The notes: generated by a model not told the origin, from the letters alone. A DNA stretch of 64,000 nucleotides from RGZA01 sp041917755 (GCA_041917755.1 JAYRWY010000013.1:1-64000); one strand, 5' to 3'. Positions 52,199 to 60,349 are shown, counted from the first letter of the stretch. A program made the numbers and translations.

Positions 52199-52214
52199 TG
52201 TTTCACATGAAACA
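52199..52214. promoter_or_regulatory. parS-like ParB binding site
   Basis: TGTTTCACATGAAACA matches 15 of 16 bases of the parS consensus TGTTTCACGTGAAACA and keeps its TTTCA/TGAAA arms. It lies in an intergenic gap between the exported protein gene and the small membrane protein gene, 2.2 kb from a perfect parS site. Confidence 0.65.
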
Positions 52215-52259
52215 CTTTGCGTAACACATTGGCGAACTTATGTTTTTTAAAAATCGTGG

Positions 52260-52472
52260 CTAGGCGTTTTTGGCTTGCTGCTCTTTAGCATGCAGGCGTT
52301 TGCAAACAACCAGCCACGCGCCGGTAATAAACAATAACGGCGTCGATACCCACTGCACCACCGTAAACATATGCGGCACATCATGCAGCGGCGTATAAAT
52401 GAACGATAGCTGGAATACGGCAATCAGAATATGCAGCGCGCTGGCAAGAATACGGGAGGCGTGAAGGGTCAT
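52260..52472 (-). CDS. Small membrane protein, 70 residues
   Basis: 70 residues with two predicted membrane helices (ILASALHILIAVFQLSFIY and VVQWVSTPLLFITGAWLVV) and a charged C-terminus (CKRLHAKEQQAKNA). No family is recognised. It follows the gene at 52514 by 41 bases on the same strand and may be the last gene of the rpsF-rpsR-rplI transcript. The start has only a weak ribosome-binding site. Confidence 0.55.
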   Translation of the reverse strand: MTLHASRILASALHILIAVFQLSFIYTPLHDVPHMFTVVQWVSTPLLFITGAWLVVCKRLHAKEQQAKNA

Positions 52473-52513
52473 GGCGGTTCCGGCCTAGGGTCGACAGGTT
52501 AATCCCAGTGCGG

Positions 52514-52846
52514 CTAATCCCAATTCAGGGGGATAGACGCGCTAAACTGCTTGGTGCCGTCATCATCCACCACGCTGAATAACAGCGATGCGGGTTGATC
52601 GGCCTCAAGTGACGAAATGTATTGGGAACTAAGAATGTTTTGCAACTGCATTTTTGCCGCAGGGCTGGCGATGATGATGGTGCTGCCATCAATCGATGCT
52701 TCAAGGGTTTGCATCGGGTTATCGAGAAAGGCGGCGGGTGCTGCCGATACGATTAAAAGCCATTCGCCCTTCGCGTTGCGGACCAGTTCGAAATCACTAA
52801 GCGTTAGTGCATCGAAGCTTTGGCCAACAGCGGAAGGGCGGGTCAT
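52514..52846 (-). CDS. Hypothetical protein downstream of rplI
   Basis: 110 residues, not recognised. The sequence alternates strands and turns (LTLSDFELVRNAKGEWLLIVS, LEASIDGSTIIIASPAAKM and LLFSVVDDDGTKQFSASI), so a small beta-rich fold is likely. No signal peptide or Cys. It starts 17 bases after the rplI stop, in line with co-transcription with the ribosomal genes. The function is unknown. Confidence 0.65.
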   Translation of the reverse strand: MTRPSAVGQSFDALTLSDFELVRNAKGEWLLIVSAAPAAFLDNPMQTLEASIDGSTIIIASPAAKMQLQNILSSQYISSLEADQPASLLFSVVDDDGTKQFSASIPLNWD

Positions 52847-52863
52847 GGTTTTTCCTTTGGTAA

Positions 52864-53472
52864 TTAGCCTTCTTGCTTGGCTTCAGCAGATGCTTCAACC
52901 AATTCTTCAGGTGGCTTTTCAAAGAATGCTTCAGCCTTGATTTCAGCTTCAGCCTTCTTTTCTTCGCTGGCAGCGCCGCCACGTTGTGCAGCCTTACCGG
53001 TCTTTTCCTGAATCTTCGCTTCGTCTTCGGTGCGTGCAATGTTCAATTGAACAGTGACGCTCACGTCAGCGTGAAGGCGAACAGGGATCTTGAATACGCC
53101 GATGGTCTTGATAGGCGCAGCCAACATGATGTATTGGCGTTCCACATCAAAGCCAGCTTCCTTGAGAAGCACAGCGATATCACGAACAGTTACTGAACCG
53201 AACAACTGGCCAACTTCCGAAGCTTGACGGATGGTGGTCAATTTCTTGCCATCCAGGGTCTTGCCGGATTTTTCAGCTGCTGCACGTGCTTGTGCGTTGG
53301 CTGCTTCAATATCCGCGCGCTTTGCTTCAAAGTACGCAATGTTGTCCTTGGTTGCGCGAAGCGCCTTCTTTTGCGGCAACAGGAAGTTGCGTGCATAGCC
53401 TGGCTTCACTTTAACCACGGTACCGATTTGGCCGATGCGGCCAACTTTTTCGAGTAGAATTACTTCAATCAT
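52864..53472 (-). CDS. rplI: Ribosomal protein L9
   Basis: 202 residues, about 50 longer than E. coli L9. The first 50 residues are the conserved rRNA-binding domain (VILLEKVGRIGQIG, VVKVKPGYARNFLLPQ). A connecting helix and the C-terminal domain with GQLFGSVTVRDI follow. The C-terminus carries an extra acidic/Ala-rich tail (EEKKAEAEIKAEAFF) absent from E. coli. The gene overlaps the rpsR stop by 4 bases (ATGA), so translation is coupled. Confidence 0.96.
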   Translation of the reverse strand: MIEVILLEKVGRIGQIGTVVKVKPGYARNFLLPQKKALRATKDNIAYFEAKRADIEAANAQARAAAEKSGKTLDGKKLTTIRQASEVGQLFGSVTVRDIAVLLKEAGFDVERQYIMLAAPIKTIGVFKIPVRLHADVSVTVQLNIARTEDEAKIQEKTGKAAQRGGAASEEKKAEAEIKAEAFFEKPPEELVEASAEAKQEG

Positions 53473-53798
53473 GAGAAGTCTCCTGATTCACGAGCGTAAG
53501 GCAACAACGCCATGAAACGTGCGCGCTTGATGGCGTTAGCAAGTTCACGTTGATGGTGCGTGGATACGGCTGAAATGCGGCTTGGTACAATTTTTCCGCG
53601 TTCGGAAATGTAGCGACCAAGCAACTTTACATCCTTCCAGTCCAACTTAGGTGCGTTGATGCTGTTGAATGGGCAGGTCTTGCGACGACGGAAGAATGGA
53701 CGACGACCGCCGCCACCTGCACCGCCTGTTGCGCCTTGTGCGGCGCCTTCTTCTGCTGGAACTCCGCTACGGGAGCTGTTTTCGCGTTCGCGTCTCAT
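53469..53798 (-). CDS. rpsR: Ribosomal protein S18
   Basis: 109 residues. The conserved S18 core (FFRRRKTCPFNSINAPKLDWKD, LLGRYISERGKIVPSRISAVS and HHQRELANAIKRARFMALLPY) occupies the last 75 residues. An unusual Gly/Ala-rich N-terminal extension of about 30 residues (GAAQGATGGAGGGGRRP) precedes it. S18 binds the 30S platform with S6, encoded directly upstream. Both flanking junctions are ATGA overlaps with rpsF and rplI. Confidence 0.95.
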   Translation of the reverse strand: MRRERENSSRSGVPAEEGAAQGATGGAGGGGRRPFFRRRKTCPFNSINAPKLDWKDVKLLGRYISERGKIVPSRISAVSTHHQRELANAIKRARFMALLPYARESGDFS

Positions 53799-54235
53799 GC
53801 TGCGTCTCCTTCTTCGCTACGTGCTGATGGGCGTGGACGGAAACCACGGTCACCACCGCGACCACCACGGTCGCCGCGATCACCAAATCCGCCGGATGGG
53901 CGTTCATCGTCATTCGCGCGGCGAAGGATAGCCGATGGGCCTTCTTCGTGTTCGTCAACGCGGATGGTCATATAACGCATCACGTCATCATGAATGCGCA
54001 TGGTGCGTTCCATTTCATGGATAGCCGCAGCAGGTGCTTCGATGTTGATGAGGGTGTAGTTACCCTTTTTGTTTTTGTTAATGCGGTAGGCGAGTGTACG
54101 AAGACCCCATTGTTCGGTCTTGGTTACTTTACCACCTTGTGCTTTTAGTGTTGTTTCGATTTCGCTTGTAAGCGTCTCGACTTGTGCAGGCGTTAAATCC
54201 TGCCGTGTGATAAACACGGTTTCGTATAGAGGCAT
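53795..54235 (-). CDS. rpsF: Ribosomal protein S6
   Basis: 146 residues. The conserved ferredoxin-like domain (LYETVFITRQDLTPAQVETL, ING-like turns and LIRHDDVMRYMTIRVDE-type end) is followed by an Arg/Gly/Asp-rich tail of about 35 residues (GFGDRGDRGGRGGDRG) common in alphaproteobacterial S6. It partners S18 in the ribosome. First gene of the rpsF-rpsR-rplI transcript. A leader hairpin that could cover its ribosome-binding site lies just upstream. Confidence 0.95.
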   Translation of the reverse strand: MPLYETVFITRQDLTPAQVETLTSEIETTLKAQGGKVTKTEQWGLRTLAYRINKNKKGNYTLINIEAPAAAIHEMERTMRIHDDVMRYMTIRVDEHEEGPSAILRRANDDERPSGGFGDRGDRGGRGGDRGFRPRPSARSEEGDAA

Positions 54236-54246
54236 GTGTATGTTCC

Positions 54247-54302
54247 CTATGGATGCTCAGGTAAGTGGACTTTAGACATAAGCCTAAGGCCCCAAACCAT
54301 AG
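54247..54302 (-). promoter_or_regulatory. Candidate rpsF leader hairpin
   Basis: In the 5' leader of rpsF, CTATGG (54302-54297, minus strand) can pair with CCATAG (54252-54247). The second arm runs directly into GGGAAC, the apparent ribosome-binding site before the ATG, so folding could hide it. S6:S18 feedback through a leader hairpin is known in many bacteria, but the conserved CCG bulge of that motif is not evident here. Confidence 0.35.
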
Positions 54303-54371
54303 CCAGACACGACCATCGCATCTGGCAAGGATGGCGTTGTTATAGAGGCGGGGAGGCGCGCGTGTAAAGCA

Positions 54372-54397
54372 AAAAGGCTTTATGAAATAAGCCTTTT
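54372..54397. repeat. Perfect 9-bp hairpin beside the parS site
   Basis: AAAAGGCTT and AAGCCTTTT pair perfectly around an 8-base loop. T residues follow on one side and A residues on the other, so it resembles a bidirectional terminator, yet both flanking genes are transcribed away from it. It may end a short RNA or isolate the two promoters. Confidence 0.5.
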
Positions 54398-54418
54398 ATA
54401 TCAGTTGTTTATGCGAAA

Positions 54419-54434
54419 TGTTTCACGTGAAACA
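54419..54434. promoter_or_regulatory. parS: Perfect parS site (ParB binding)
   Basis: TGTTTCACGTGAAACA is an exact match to the 16-base chromosomal parS consensus. It lies 120 bases upstream of ppa in the rpsF-ppa gap. ParB (Spo0J) binding to parS organises the origin region and drives its segregation in bacteria with ParABS systems. A second site with one mismatch is 2.2 kb away. Confidence 0.85.
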
Positions 54435-54553
54435 CACGGGGCAGTTGAAAACAGTGGAAAACCAAGATGAATCTTGACGGGGAATCCTCCAAAGCCTACA
54501 CCCTTGCGCATCGTTGCGCCGCAATATGATTTTTTAAGCAGGACTATAGAATT

Positions 54554-55084
54554 ATGGATATTAAGAAAATTCCGATTGGTAAAAACCCACCGGATGAAGT
54601 GAATGTTATTATCGAAATTCCCCAAGGCGGTCAGCCGATTAAGTATGAATTTGATAAAGAGTCGAGCGCGATATTCGTCGATCGCTTTTTGCACACCTCC
54701 ATGGTGTATCCAAGTAATTACGGATTTATTCCGCACACCTTGTCGGCGGATGGTGACCCCGTTGACGCATTGGTGATTTGCCAAATGCCGGTGGTGCCGG
54801 GTGCGGTTATCCGCTCACGCCCGATTGGTGCCTTGTTGATGGAAGATGAATCCGGCGGCGATGAAAAGATTTTGATGGTGCCGGTGGATAAGCTTCACCC
54901 GTTCTATTCCAAGATTAAAACCTATAAGGATTTGCCGGAAATTCTGTTCGAGCAAATCGCGCATTTCTTCCAACACTACAAAGACCTTGAAAAAGGCAAG
55001 TGGGTGAAGATTGTGCAATGGGTCGGGCCTGAAGAAGCAAAAGCCCTGATTGCCAAGGGCATTGCGGACGCAGCCAAGAAATAG
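54554..55084 (+). CDS. ppa: Inorganic pyrophosphatase (family I)
   Basis: Hydrolyses pyrophosphate to phosphate in the cytoplasm and pulls biosynthetic reactions forward. 176 residues. The metal-binding signature DGDPVDALVI, the substrate-binding YPSNYGFIPHTLSADGD and DKLHPFYSKIKTYKDLP, plus the C-terminal ending in KKxxxxW-like (KWVKIVQWVG), are in place. It stands alone downstream of the parS site. Its stop is 7 bases from a convergent hypothetical gene. Confidence 0.96.
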   Translation: MDIKKIPIGKNPPDEVNVIIEIPQGGQPIKYEFDKESSAIFVDRFLHTSMVYPSNYGFIPHTLSADGDPVDALVICQMPVVPGAVIRSRPIGALLMEDESGGDEKILMVPVDKLHPFYSKIKTYKDLPEILFEQIAHFFQHYKDLEKGKWVKIVQWVGPEEAKALIAKGIADAAKK

Positions 55085-55091
55085 TGCTTAT

Positions 55092-55673
55092 TTAAAGCGG
55101 GTAGGGAAGATTGCGTCGCGGCGGTGACAGGATGTCCCGTCTTATCAACGCCTGTTTGAAGCGTTCCATTGGAAAATCGGGCAATGCAATGTCAACGCCA
55201 AGACCGTAGAGGTTTTTGGCGTAGCGTTGGATTTTTACCGATGCATGGGGGCTGACATCTATCTTTGCCGCATTGGCGGCATCTAGCCTGCAATCATAAT
55301 CCGGGTTTTGTACAAAGAGCGGGCCGGGCGATGTGCGCTCGGGAATGCTTTGTTTGCGAAGGCTGAAATCAAGGCCTTGGCTATCCACGATGATGGCTTG
55401 GCGGGATACACCCGCAGCAGTTCGGGTTTCGTATGTATACGCATCGGCGGCAAACGGATTGGTGGGCGGCGTGAGGGGCTTATTGAACATCATCGCGCTG
55501 GCGATGGATTGCAAAAATGCAGCTCGGATGGCTTCGTTATCGCCCGCGATATCAACACGGATAATATCCATATTTCGTGGCCGTAAAAAATAGGGTGTCA
55601 GGCGTTCGCCCAGCTCCTTGGCGACCAGCCGGTATTCATCCAGTGTCTCAATGATGAGGTTTAATTGGCCCAT
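55092..55673 (-). CDS. Hypothetical protein downstream of rpsA
   Basis: 193 residues, not recognised. Soluble, with mixed strands and helices. Part of the sequence (DIIRVDIAGDNEAIRAAFLQS) resembles a small alpha/beta domain, and the region around residue 100 contains QAIIVDSQGLDFSLRKQ. No signal peptide and one Cys. It is separated from rpsA by the rpsA terminator and is convergent with ppa, so it has its own promoter. No function is proposed. Confidence 0.6.
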   Translation of the reverse strand: MGQLNLIIETLDEYRLVAKELGERLTPYFLRPRNMDIIRVDIAGDNEAIRAAFLQSIASAMMFNKPLTPPTNPFAADAYTYETRTAAGVSRQAIIVDSQGLDFSLRKQSIPERTSPGPLFVQNPDYDCRLDAANAAKIDVSPHASVKIQRYAKNLYGLGVDIALPDFPMERFKQALIRRDILSPPRRNLPYPL

Positions 55674-55705
55674 GCGGGTGGTTTATCACATCATTTTGAA
55701 ACTAA

Positions 55706-55735
55706 AAAACCCCGCCTTTTAAGGGGCGGGGTTTT
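55706..55735 (-). terminator. Rho-independent terminator of rpsA
   Basis: AAAACCCCGCC and GGCGGGGTTTT form an 11-pair stem around an 8-base loop, with flanking A/T runs. On the minus strand it ends the rpsA transcript 22 bases after the stop. The GC-rich stem and T-run make this a strong call. Confidence 0.88.
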
Positions 55736-55756
55736 AAAGACTTAATTAGAAAAGAA

Positions 55757-57622
55757 TTACTTTTCTTCTTTGTTCTTCTTCAAGGCTGCGCCGAGAATAT
55801 CGCCGAGGCTTGCGCCTGAGTCAGATGAACCGTATTCAGCCATTGCTTCTTTTTCTTCGTCAACTTCACGTGCCTTGATGGACAGGGTGATCTTGCGAGC
55901 GCCCTTATCAATTTGCGTGACTTTGGCATCAACCTTTTCGCCAACGGCAAAGCGGTCTGGACGTTGTTCGGTGCGTTCACGGGATAGTTCAGCCTTGCGG
56001 ATGAAGCCAGTGAGGTTATCGGACAGGGTTACTTCCACGCCATTTTCATTGGTGGAGGTGATGGTGCAGGTGACCACGTCGCCCTTCTTCACGCCCAAGG
56101 ATACGCCTTCGAATGGGTCGGCAGATAGCTGCTTGATACCCAAGGAGATGCGTTCTTTTTCTGCGTCGTTTTCCAGAACCTTGAACTTCACAACCTGGCC
56201 TTTGGCGTAGGTTGCAAGTGCTTCTTCGCCGGACTTGTCCCATGAAATATCAGACATGTGGATCATGCCATCGATATCGCCGGGAAGCGCCACAAACAGA
56301 CCGAATTCAGTGATGTTGCGGATTTCGCCTTCCAGTTCGGTGTTGGCTGGATACTTCTCAGCAAACTGCGCCCATGGGTTTTCCTGGCATTGTTTGATGC
56401 CAAGGGAAACGCGGCGTTTTGCGCTGTCCACATCCAATACAACCACTTCCACTTCTTGGCCGGGGTTGACGATTTTGTTGGGGTGCATGTTCTTCTTCGT
56501 CCATGACATTTCGGATACGTGGACGAGGCCTTCAATGCCGGGTTCGAGTTCAACGAATGCACCGTAATCGGTGATGTTGGTAACCTTACCGCTAAAGCGT
56601 GTGCCAGCAGGGTACTTCGCTGCTACGCCTTCCCATGGATCTGACTCCAATTGCTTCATGCCAAGGCTGATACGTTGGGTTTCCGAGTTGAAGCGGATAA
56701 CCTGTACCTTCACGCTTTGGCCGATTTGCAATGCTTCGGATGGGTGGTTGATACGCTTCCAAGAAATATCGGTAACGTGCAACAGACCATCCACGCCGCC
56801 CAAATCAACGAACGCACCGTAATCGGTGATGTTCTTGACCACACCTTGCAGGATTTGACCTTCCTTGAGGTTGGACACGAGTTCGCTGCGTGCTTCGGCG
56901 CGGGATTCTTCAAGAACCGCACGGCGTGACACAACGATATTACCACGTACGCGGTCCATCTTTAAAATCTGGAACGGTTGTGGGGTGCCCATCAATGGGG
57001 TGATGTCCTTTACAGGACGGATATCAACTTGTGAGCCTGGCAAGAACGCAACTGCGCCTTGAAGATCAACGGTGAAGCCACCCTTAACCTTGCCAAAAAT
57101 GATACCGTTAACGCGGGTTTGTGACAGATGGGATTGTTCGAGCAATACCCATGCTTCTTCGCGCTTGGCTTTTTCGCGGGACAGCACGGACTCGCCATTG
57201 CGATCTTCCATACGTTCTACGAATACATCAACGATGTCGCCGTTCTTCAGTTCAACGTTGCCCGATGCGCCGAATTCGCGGATGTTCACGCGGCCTTCGG
57301 ATTTCAGACCTGCGTCAATTACAACGAAGTCTTTTTCAACGGAGATGATGCGGCCCTTTACAACTTGACCTTCCAGGCTCTTTTGCTTGCCATAGGCTTC
57401 GTTGAATAGGTCTGCGAATTTTTCGCCCTTCAGATATTGGCTGTAATCTTGCTCATCCGGGGTGATGGTGATCGCGCGACGCTTTGGGGTTGAGCGGCTG
57501 TTGTTGCGGTTGTTCTTGTCACCGCGGCCTTCTTTACCGCCCTTTTTACGGGTGTCGTTTTTCTTGGCTTCGCCAGCGTCAGCGCCTTCAGCCTTTGGTT
57601 TACGTGCAGTTGCAGTTGTCAT
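55757..57622 (-). CDS. rpsA: Ribosomal protein S1
   Basis: 621 residues. S1 binds mRNA and helps start translation. Six S1 RNA-binding domains are visible. The repeated GFVDLGGVDGLLHVTDIS-type strands recur as EGLVHVSEMSW, GMIHMSDISW and similar. A Lys-, Arg- and Asn-rich N-terminal extension of about 55 residues (GKEGRGDKNNRNNSRSTPKR) precedes them, unlike E. coli S1, which starts directly with domain 1. The cmk-rpsA pair is conserved in proteobacteria. It lies 136 bases downstream of cmk. Confidence 0.97.
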   Translation of the reverse strand: MTTATARKPKAEGADAGEAKKNDTRKKGGKEGRGDKNNRNNSRSTPKRRAITITPDEQDYSQYLKGEKFADLFNEAYGKQKSLEGQVVKGRIISVEKDFVVIDAGLKSEGRVNIREFGASGNVELKNGDIVDVFVERMEDRNGESVLSREKAKREEAWVLLEQSHLSQTRVNGIIFGKVKGGFTVDLQGAVAFLPGSQVDIRPVKDITPLMGTPQPFQILKMDRVRGNIVVSRRAVLEESRAEARSELVSNLKEGQILQGVVKNITDYGAFVDLGGVDGLLHVTDISWKRINHPSEALQIGQSVKVQVIRFNSETQRISLGMKQLESDPWEGVAAKYPAGTRFSGKVTNITDYGAFVELEPGIEGLVHVSEMSWTKKNMHPNKIVNPGQEVEVVVLDVDSAKRRVSLGIKQCQENPWAQFAEKYPANTELEGEIRNITEFGLFVALPGDIDGMIHMSDISWDKSGEEALATYAKGQVVKFKVLENDAEKERISLGIKQLSADPFEGVSLGVKKGDVVTCTITSTNENGVEVTLSDNLTGFIRKAELSRERTEQRPDRFAVGEKVDAKVTQIDKGARKITLSIKAREVDEEKEAMAEYGSSDSGASLGDILGAALKKNKEEK

Positions 57623-57758
57623 GGAGTTTTCTTTCTTGAAGACATGTTGTCTTCGGCGGAGTGGGTTCAGGTTTAAAAACGAAGGAATTATTTTTTATCA
57701 GCATCCAGTCCGCGCGGGAGTGCTGAAATAATTCAAACGCCATCCGACACATGCCGGA

Positions 57759-58406
57759 TTATCTTTGGGATTGGACAATTTTAAGGGCGGCCGTGAAGGC
57801 TTCTTCCACATTCAAATCGCTGGTATCCAGAACAACGGCATCAGCCGCGATTTTGGAAGGTGCGGTGGCTCTGGTTTCATCCCGAGCATCCCGTGCCTGC
57901 AAATCCTTTAGAACGGCATCGTATGTAGCCGTTTGGGCGCCGTTTTGCAACCCTTTCATCTCTAATTCCTTAAAGCGGCGTTCGGCGCGCTTTTCGGCGG
58001 TTGCGGTAATAAACAGCTTAACTTTCGCATGAGGGGCAATCACTGTGCCGATATCGCGGCCATCCAGTACGGCGCCGCCGCTCTGGTTTGCAAATTGCTG
58101 TTGTAATTCAACCAGTTCACGGCGCACTTCGGGCATGGCGGCCACGACCGAGCTTGGCTGTGAGATGGCATGGCCACGTAAATCAGGGTCATCGAAGGTG
58201 ACAGTCTTGATGTGTTCGCGCAAATAGGTCGCGGCTTTGGTTGCTGCCTGAACATCATCGGGCGCTTGGCCGTTTTGCTTGAGACGCAAAGCAACCCAGC
58301 GATACAGCAACCCCGTATCGAGATAAGGGAGATTGAAATGCGCAGCGAGCTTACGGGCAATAGTGCCTTTTCCGCTGGCTGATGGTCCGTCGATGGCGAT
58401 GATCAT
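57759..58406 (-). CDS. cmk: Cytidylate kinase
   Basis: Phosphorylates CMP and dCMP to the diphosphates in pyrimidine metabolism. 215 residues. A P-loop (IDGPSASGKGT) at the start, the CMP-binding YLDTGLLYRWVALRL, and GRDIGTVIAPHAKVKLFITA with the family's Arg-Asp pair are visible. It is upstream of rpsA in the same direction. An unrelated group of genes separates cmk from aroA here, whereas aroA and cmk are adjacent in many alphaproteobacteria. Confidence 0.96.
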   Translation of the reverse strand: MIIAIDGPSASGKGTIARKLAAHFNLPYLDTGLLYRWVALRLKQNGQAPDDVQAATKAATYLREHIKTVTFDDPDLRGHAISQPSSVVAAMPEVRRELVELQQQFANQSGGAVLDGRDIGTVIAPHAKVKLFITATAEKRAERRFKELEMKGLQNGAQTATYDAVLKDLQARDARDETRATAPSKIAADAVVLDTSDLNVEEAFTAALKIVQSQR

Positions 58407-58495
58407 TGATTAATCTGGGCTGAAACTATTGTTGGTAATGACAGGGTTGTTGGTTTGGGTTTTATCATAGCTGAGCGATTTTTAAAGGATATATT

Positions 58496-58996
58496 ATGAA
58501 CGATAATCCAGCACCAATCGAGGTCGATGTATCCGGAGTTTATGGCAACCCCGTTACTGATGCGGGTATTCCGGCTAGTGTTATTGATGCAGCACGGGAC
58601 ACCGCATTGCTTATTGGCGTCGATATTGTGGAGCATTTTCATGCAGCCCTACAGGAAGTGGGTGTGCGCAAAATTACATTTAAATCCGTAGCTATGGACG
58701 ATGACCATGTGATGGGCTTGCGCAGCTTTGGCGATATTGATGCGCGTTTTGACTATATCATCGGGTTTGAAGGGGATTATCCAGTTGGAGCAAACCAGCA
58801 AGAAAGCAGGGTGCGCCTGAATAATTTGATGATGCGTGATCTGTGGCGTCCATTTATCAAAGATGGCGTAGGCAGTTATGATGAAGGAGTGCCAAACCGG
58901 TTAACGGACATGCAAGGAACGTGCTCATCACCGTATATGCCGCAAAGCAAATACCCGGTTATCTATATCAGGCTTGGTGCAACTCACCTCGGTTGA
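58496..58996 (+). CDS. Orphan hypothetical protein
   Basis: 166 residues, not recognised. Predicted soluble mixed alpha/beta, with one Cys. A central acidic segment (SVAMDDDHVMGL) and a strand near the end (PVIYIRLG) are the only features. No signal peptide. Start ATG is preceded by AAGG at good spacing, so translation is well supported. It diverges from cmk and is convergent with the DUF2628 gene. It interrupts the cmk-aroA pair and may be a lineage-specific insertion. Confidence 0.65.
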   Translation: MNDNPAPIEVDVSGVYGNPVTDAGIPASVIDAARDTALLIGVDIVEHFHAALQEVGVRKITFKSVAMDDDHVMGLRSFGDIDARFDYIIGFEGDYPVGANQQESRVRLNNLMMRDLWRPFIKDGVGSYDEGVPNRLTDMQGTCSSPYMPQSKYPVIYIRLGATHLG

Positions 58997-59013
58997 TCAT
59001 TAGTTTTTTCAGA

Positions 59014-59655
59014 TCACTTCTTTTGTACATTCGGATTGTCAAAATGAAGCGAGCCATCGGTGGGATGGTCATCCATTTGAGGGGCATTGGATGATGGATG
59101 CTGAATGCCTTCCATCACGGAATTCATATCATTGCCGGTCAATGGCAAGATATAGTGGAATACATAAGCCGTATACAGCCCGACGATGAGTAATCCGATT
59201 GCAAGCGAGGTGTTGGATACACCGCCTGCTGCGGCAAGCTTGGCTTTGATTTCGTCTTCGGTGCCGCCAGATTGGCGGATTGCCAAGATTTGCTTTGCGC
59301 TGACCAAGAAGTAAATCAGGCGGCTTGAAACGGTAATGCCGACCGCCAGACCATAGCCCAAGGCCGTATTATCAATATTAAAGACGCGGTAAAGGGTTTC
59401 GAATAGGGCGTAGGTGGCAAGGATGTAGATGGCCGTCACCATATACATCTTGCGATAGGCAAACCATACGGGGGCTGCAAGCAGGCATAACCAATTGAAG
59501 TTTTTAAAGCCAAACATCGCATTGGTTTTTTCTTTGTGGCGTGCCACGCGCCAAGCGGGTTCAAACTTATCCCAATCTTTGCCGACAAAAATGGCCATGT
59601 CTGCATCACTGACTTGTTCAATGGCCGATGGAGCTTTGTTGGATGTGTCGTTCAT
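59014..59655 (-). CDS. DUF2628-family membrane protein
   Basis: 213 residues. About three to four predicted membrane helices, for example WLCLLAAPVWFAYRKMYMV and ALGYGLAVGITVSSRLIYFL. The N-terminal F-x-x-AWRVARHKEKTNAMFGFKNFNW-like stretch and WFAYRKM loop are typical of DUF2628, whose function is unknown. The last 50 residues are polar and rich in Asn and Asp. It ends close to the convergent orphan gene. Upstream, 10 bases away, lies the exported DUF4412-like gene, likely in one transcript. Confidence 0.75.
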   Translation of the reverse strand: MNDTSNKAPSAIEQVSDADMAIFVGKDWDKFEPAWRVARHKEKTNAMFGFKNFNWLCLLAAPVWFAYRKMYMVTAIYILATYALFETLYRVFNIDNTALGYGLAVGITVSSRLIYFLVSAKQILAIRQSGGTEDEIKAKLAAAGGVSNTSLAIGLLIVGLYTAYVFHYILPLTGNDMNSVMEGIQHPSSNAPQMDDHPTDGSLHFDNPNVQKK

Positions 59656-59665
59656 GTGGGGTTCC

Positions 59666-60334
59666 CTAGTGCTTCATGCTCTTCATCATGTTTTTAAGCA
59701 TGTTGAGTTGTTTGTCGGCAGCAAAAAGCTGGTAGTCGGCAGGCGGAGTGAACAAGTCATCCGGCAGAGGTTCGTATTTCACGCTGTTGGCAATCATGGT
59801 CATTTTTTGCGTTTCGCCATTTTTACCGGTTGGAACATTGCCTTCGTAGGACAGGGCGACACCATCATCGGTCACGCATCCTGTGCCTGAATTTTCTTTG
59901 TATTTAACTTTCCAGATGGTGCAGGAAAGGCCTGCTACGGTTGATGTTCCGGCCTTTTCCTTTTGAAGGTTAGGATCGTTCAACGCATCCATAATGGACA
60001 TTTTATTGTTCACGCTTTCCATGTACATGCGCATGGCAGGCATGACGGTAATTGCTTTGCTGGCCTTATAATCAAAAATGTTATAGCCCACCGGTTGTCC
60101 GGCAACAGCTAAATCGGTGGTAAGGCGCATGCGTTGTTTTACAGATTGATATTGCATGGTGGCTTGCAATGTTTTTGGGCCATTATTGGTGGCGTTATTC
60201 ACGGGGTTGGAAATGGTGGCGACCACAGTGACATCACGCGTTGGCCAAAAGGGCAGTTGCGATTGCGCAAATGCCAGTACAGGTAGTGACAGGCATAACG
60301 CAATCAGGCATGCCGTTAGATATCGTAAGCTCAT
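59666..60334 (-). CDS. Exported DUF4412-like protein
   Basis: 222 residues. A signal peptide (YLTACLIALCLSLPVLAFAQ) precedes a periplasmic beta-rich domain. The segments DVTVVATISNPV, QSVKQRMRLTTD, AGLSCTIWKVKY and VKYEPLPDDLFTPPADYQ resemble DUF4412-type lipoprotein-like folds. Two Cys in the mature part (LSCTIWK and TGCVTD) may form a disulfide. The function is unknown. It lies just upstream of the DUF2628 gene and 15 bases downstream of aroA, so all three probably form one minus-strand transcript. Confidence 0.65.
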   Translation of the reverse strand: MSLRYLTACLIALCLSLPVLAFAQSQLPFWPTRDVTVVATISNPVNNATNNGPKTLQATMQYQSVKQRMRLTTDLAVAGQPVGYNIFDYKASKAITVMPAMRMYMESVNNKMSIMDALNDPNLQKEKAGTSTVAGLSCTIWKVKYKENSGTGCVTDDGVALSYEGNVPTGKNGETQKMTMIANSVKYEPLPDDLFTPPADYQLFAADKQLNMLKNMMKSMKH

Positions 60335-60349
60335 GATGGCCTCGCTGGG

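Larger units (their letters stand above)
54236..54553. other. rpsF-ppa divergent intergenic region
   Basis: 318 bases between two divergent genes. In order it holds the rpsF leader dyad, an isolated perfect hairpin at 54372-54397, a perfect parS site at 54419-54434, and the promoter and leader of ppa. I see no ORF. Confidence 0.6.
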
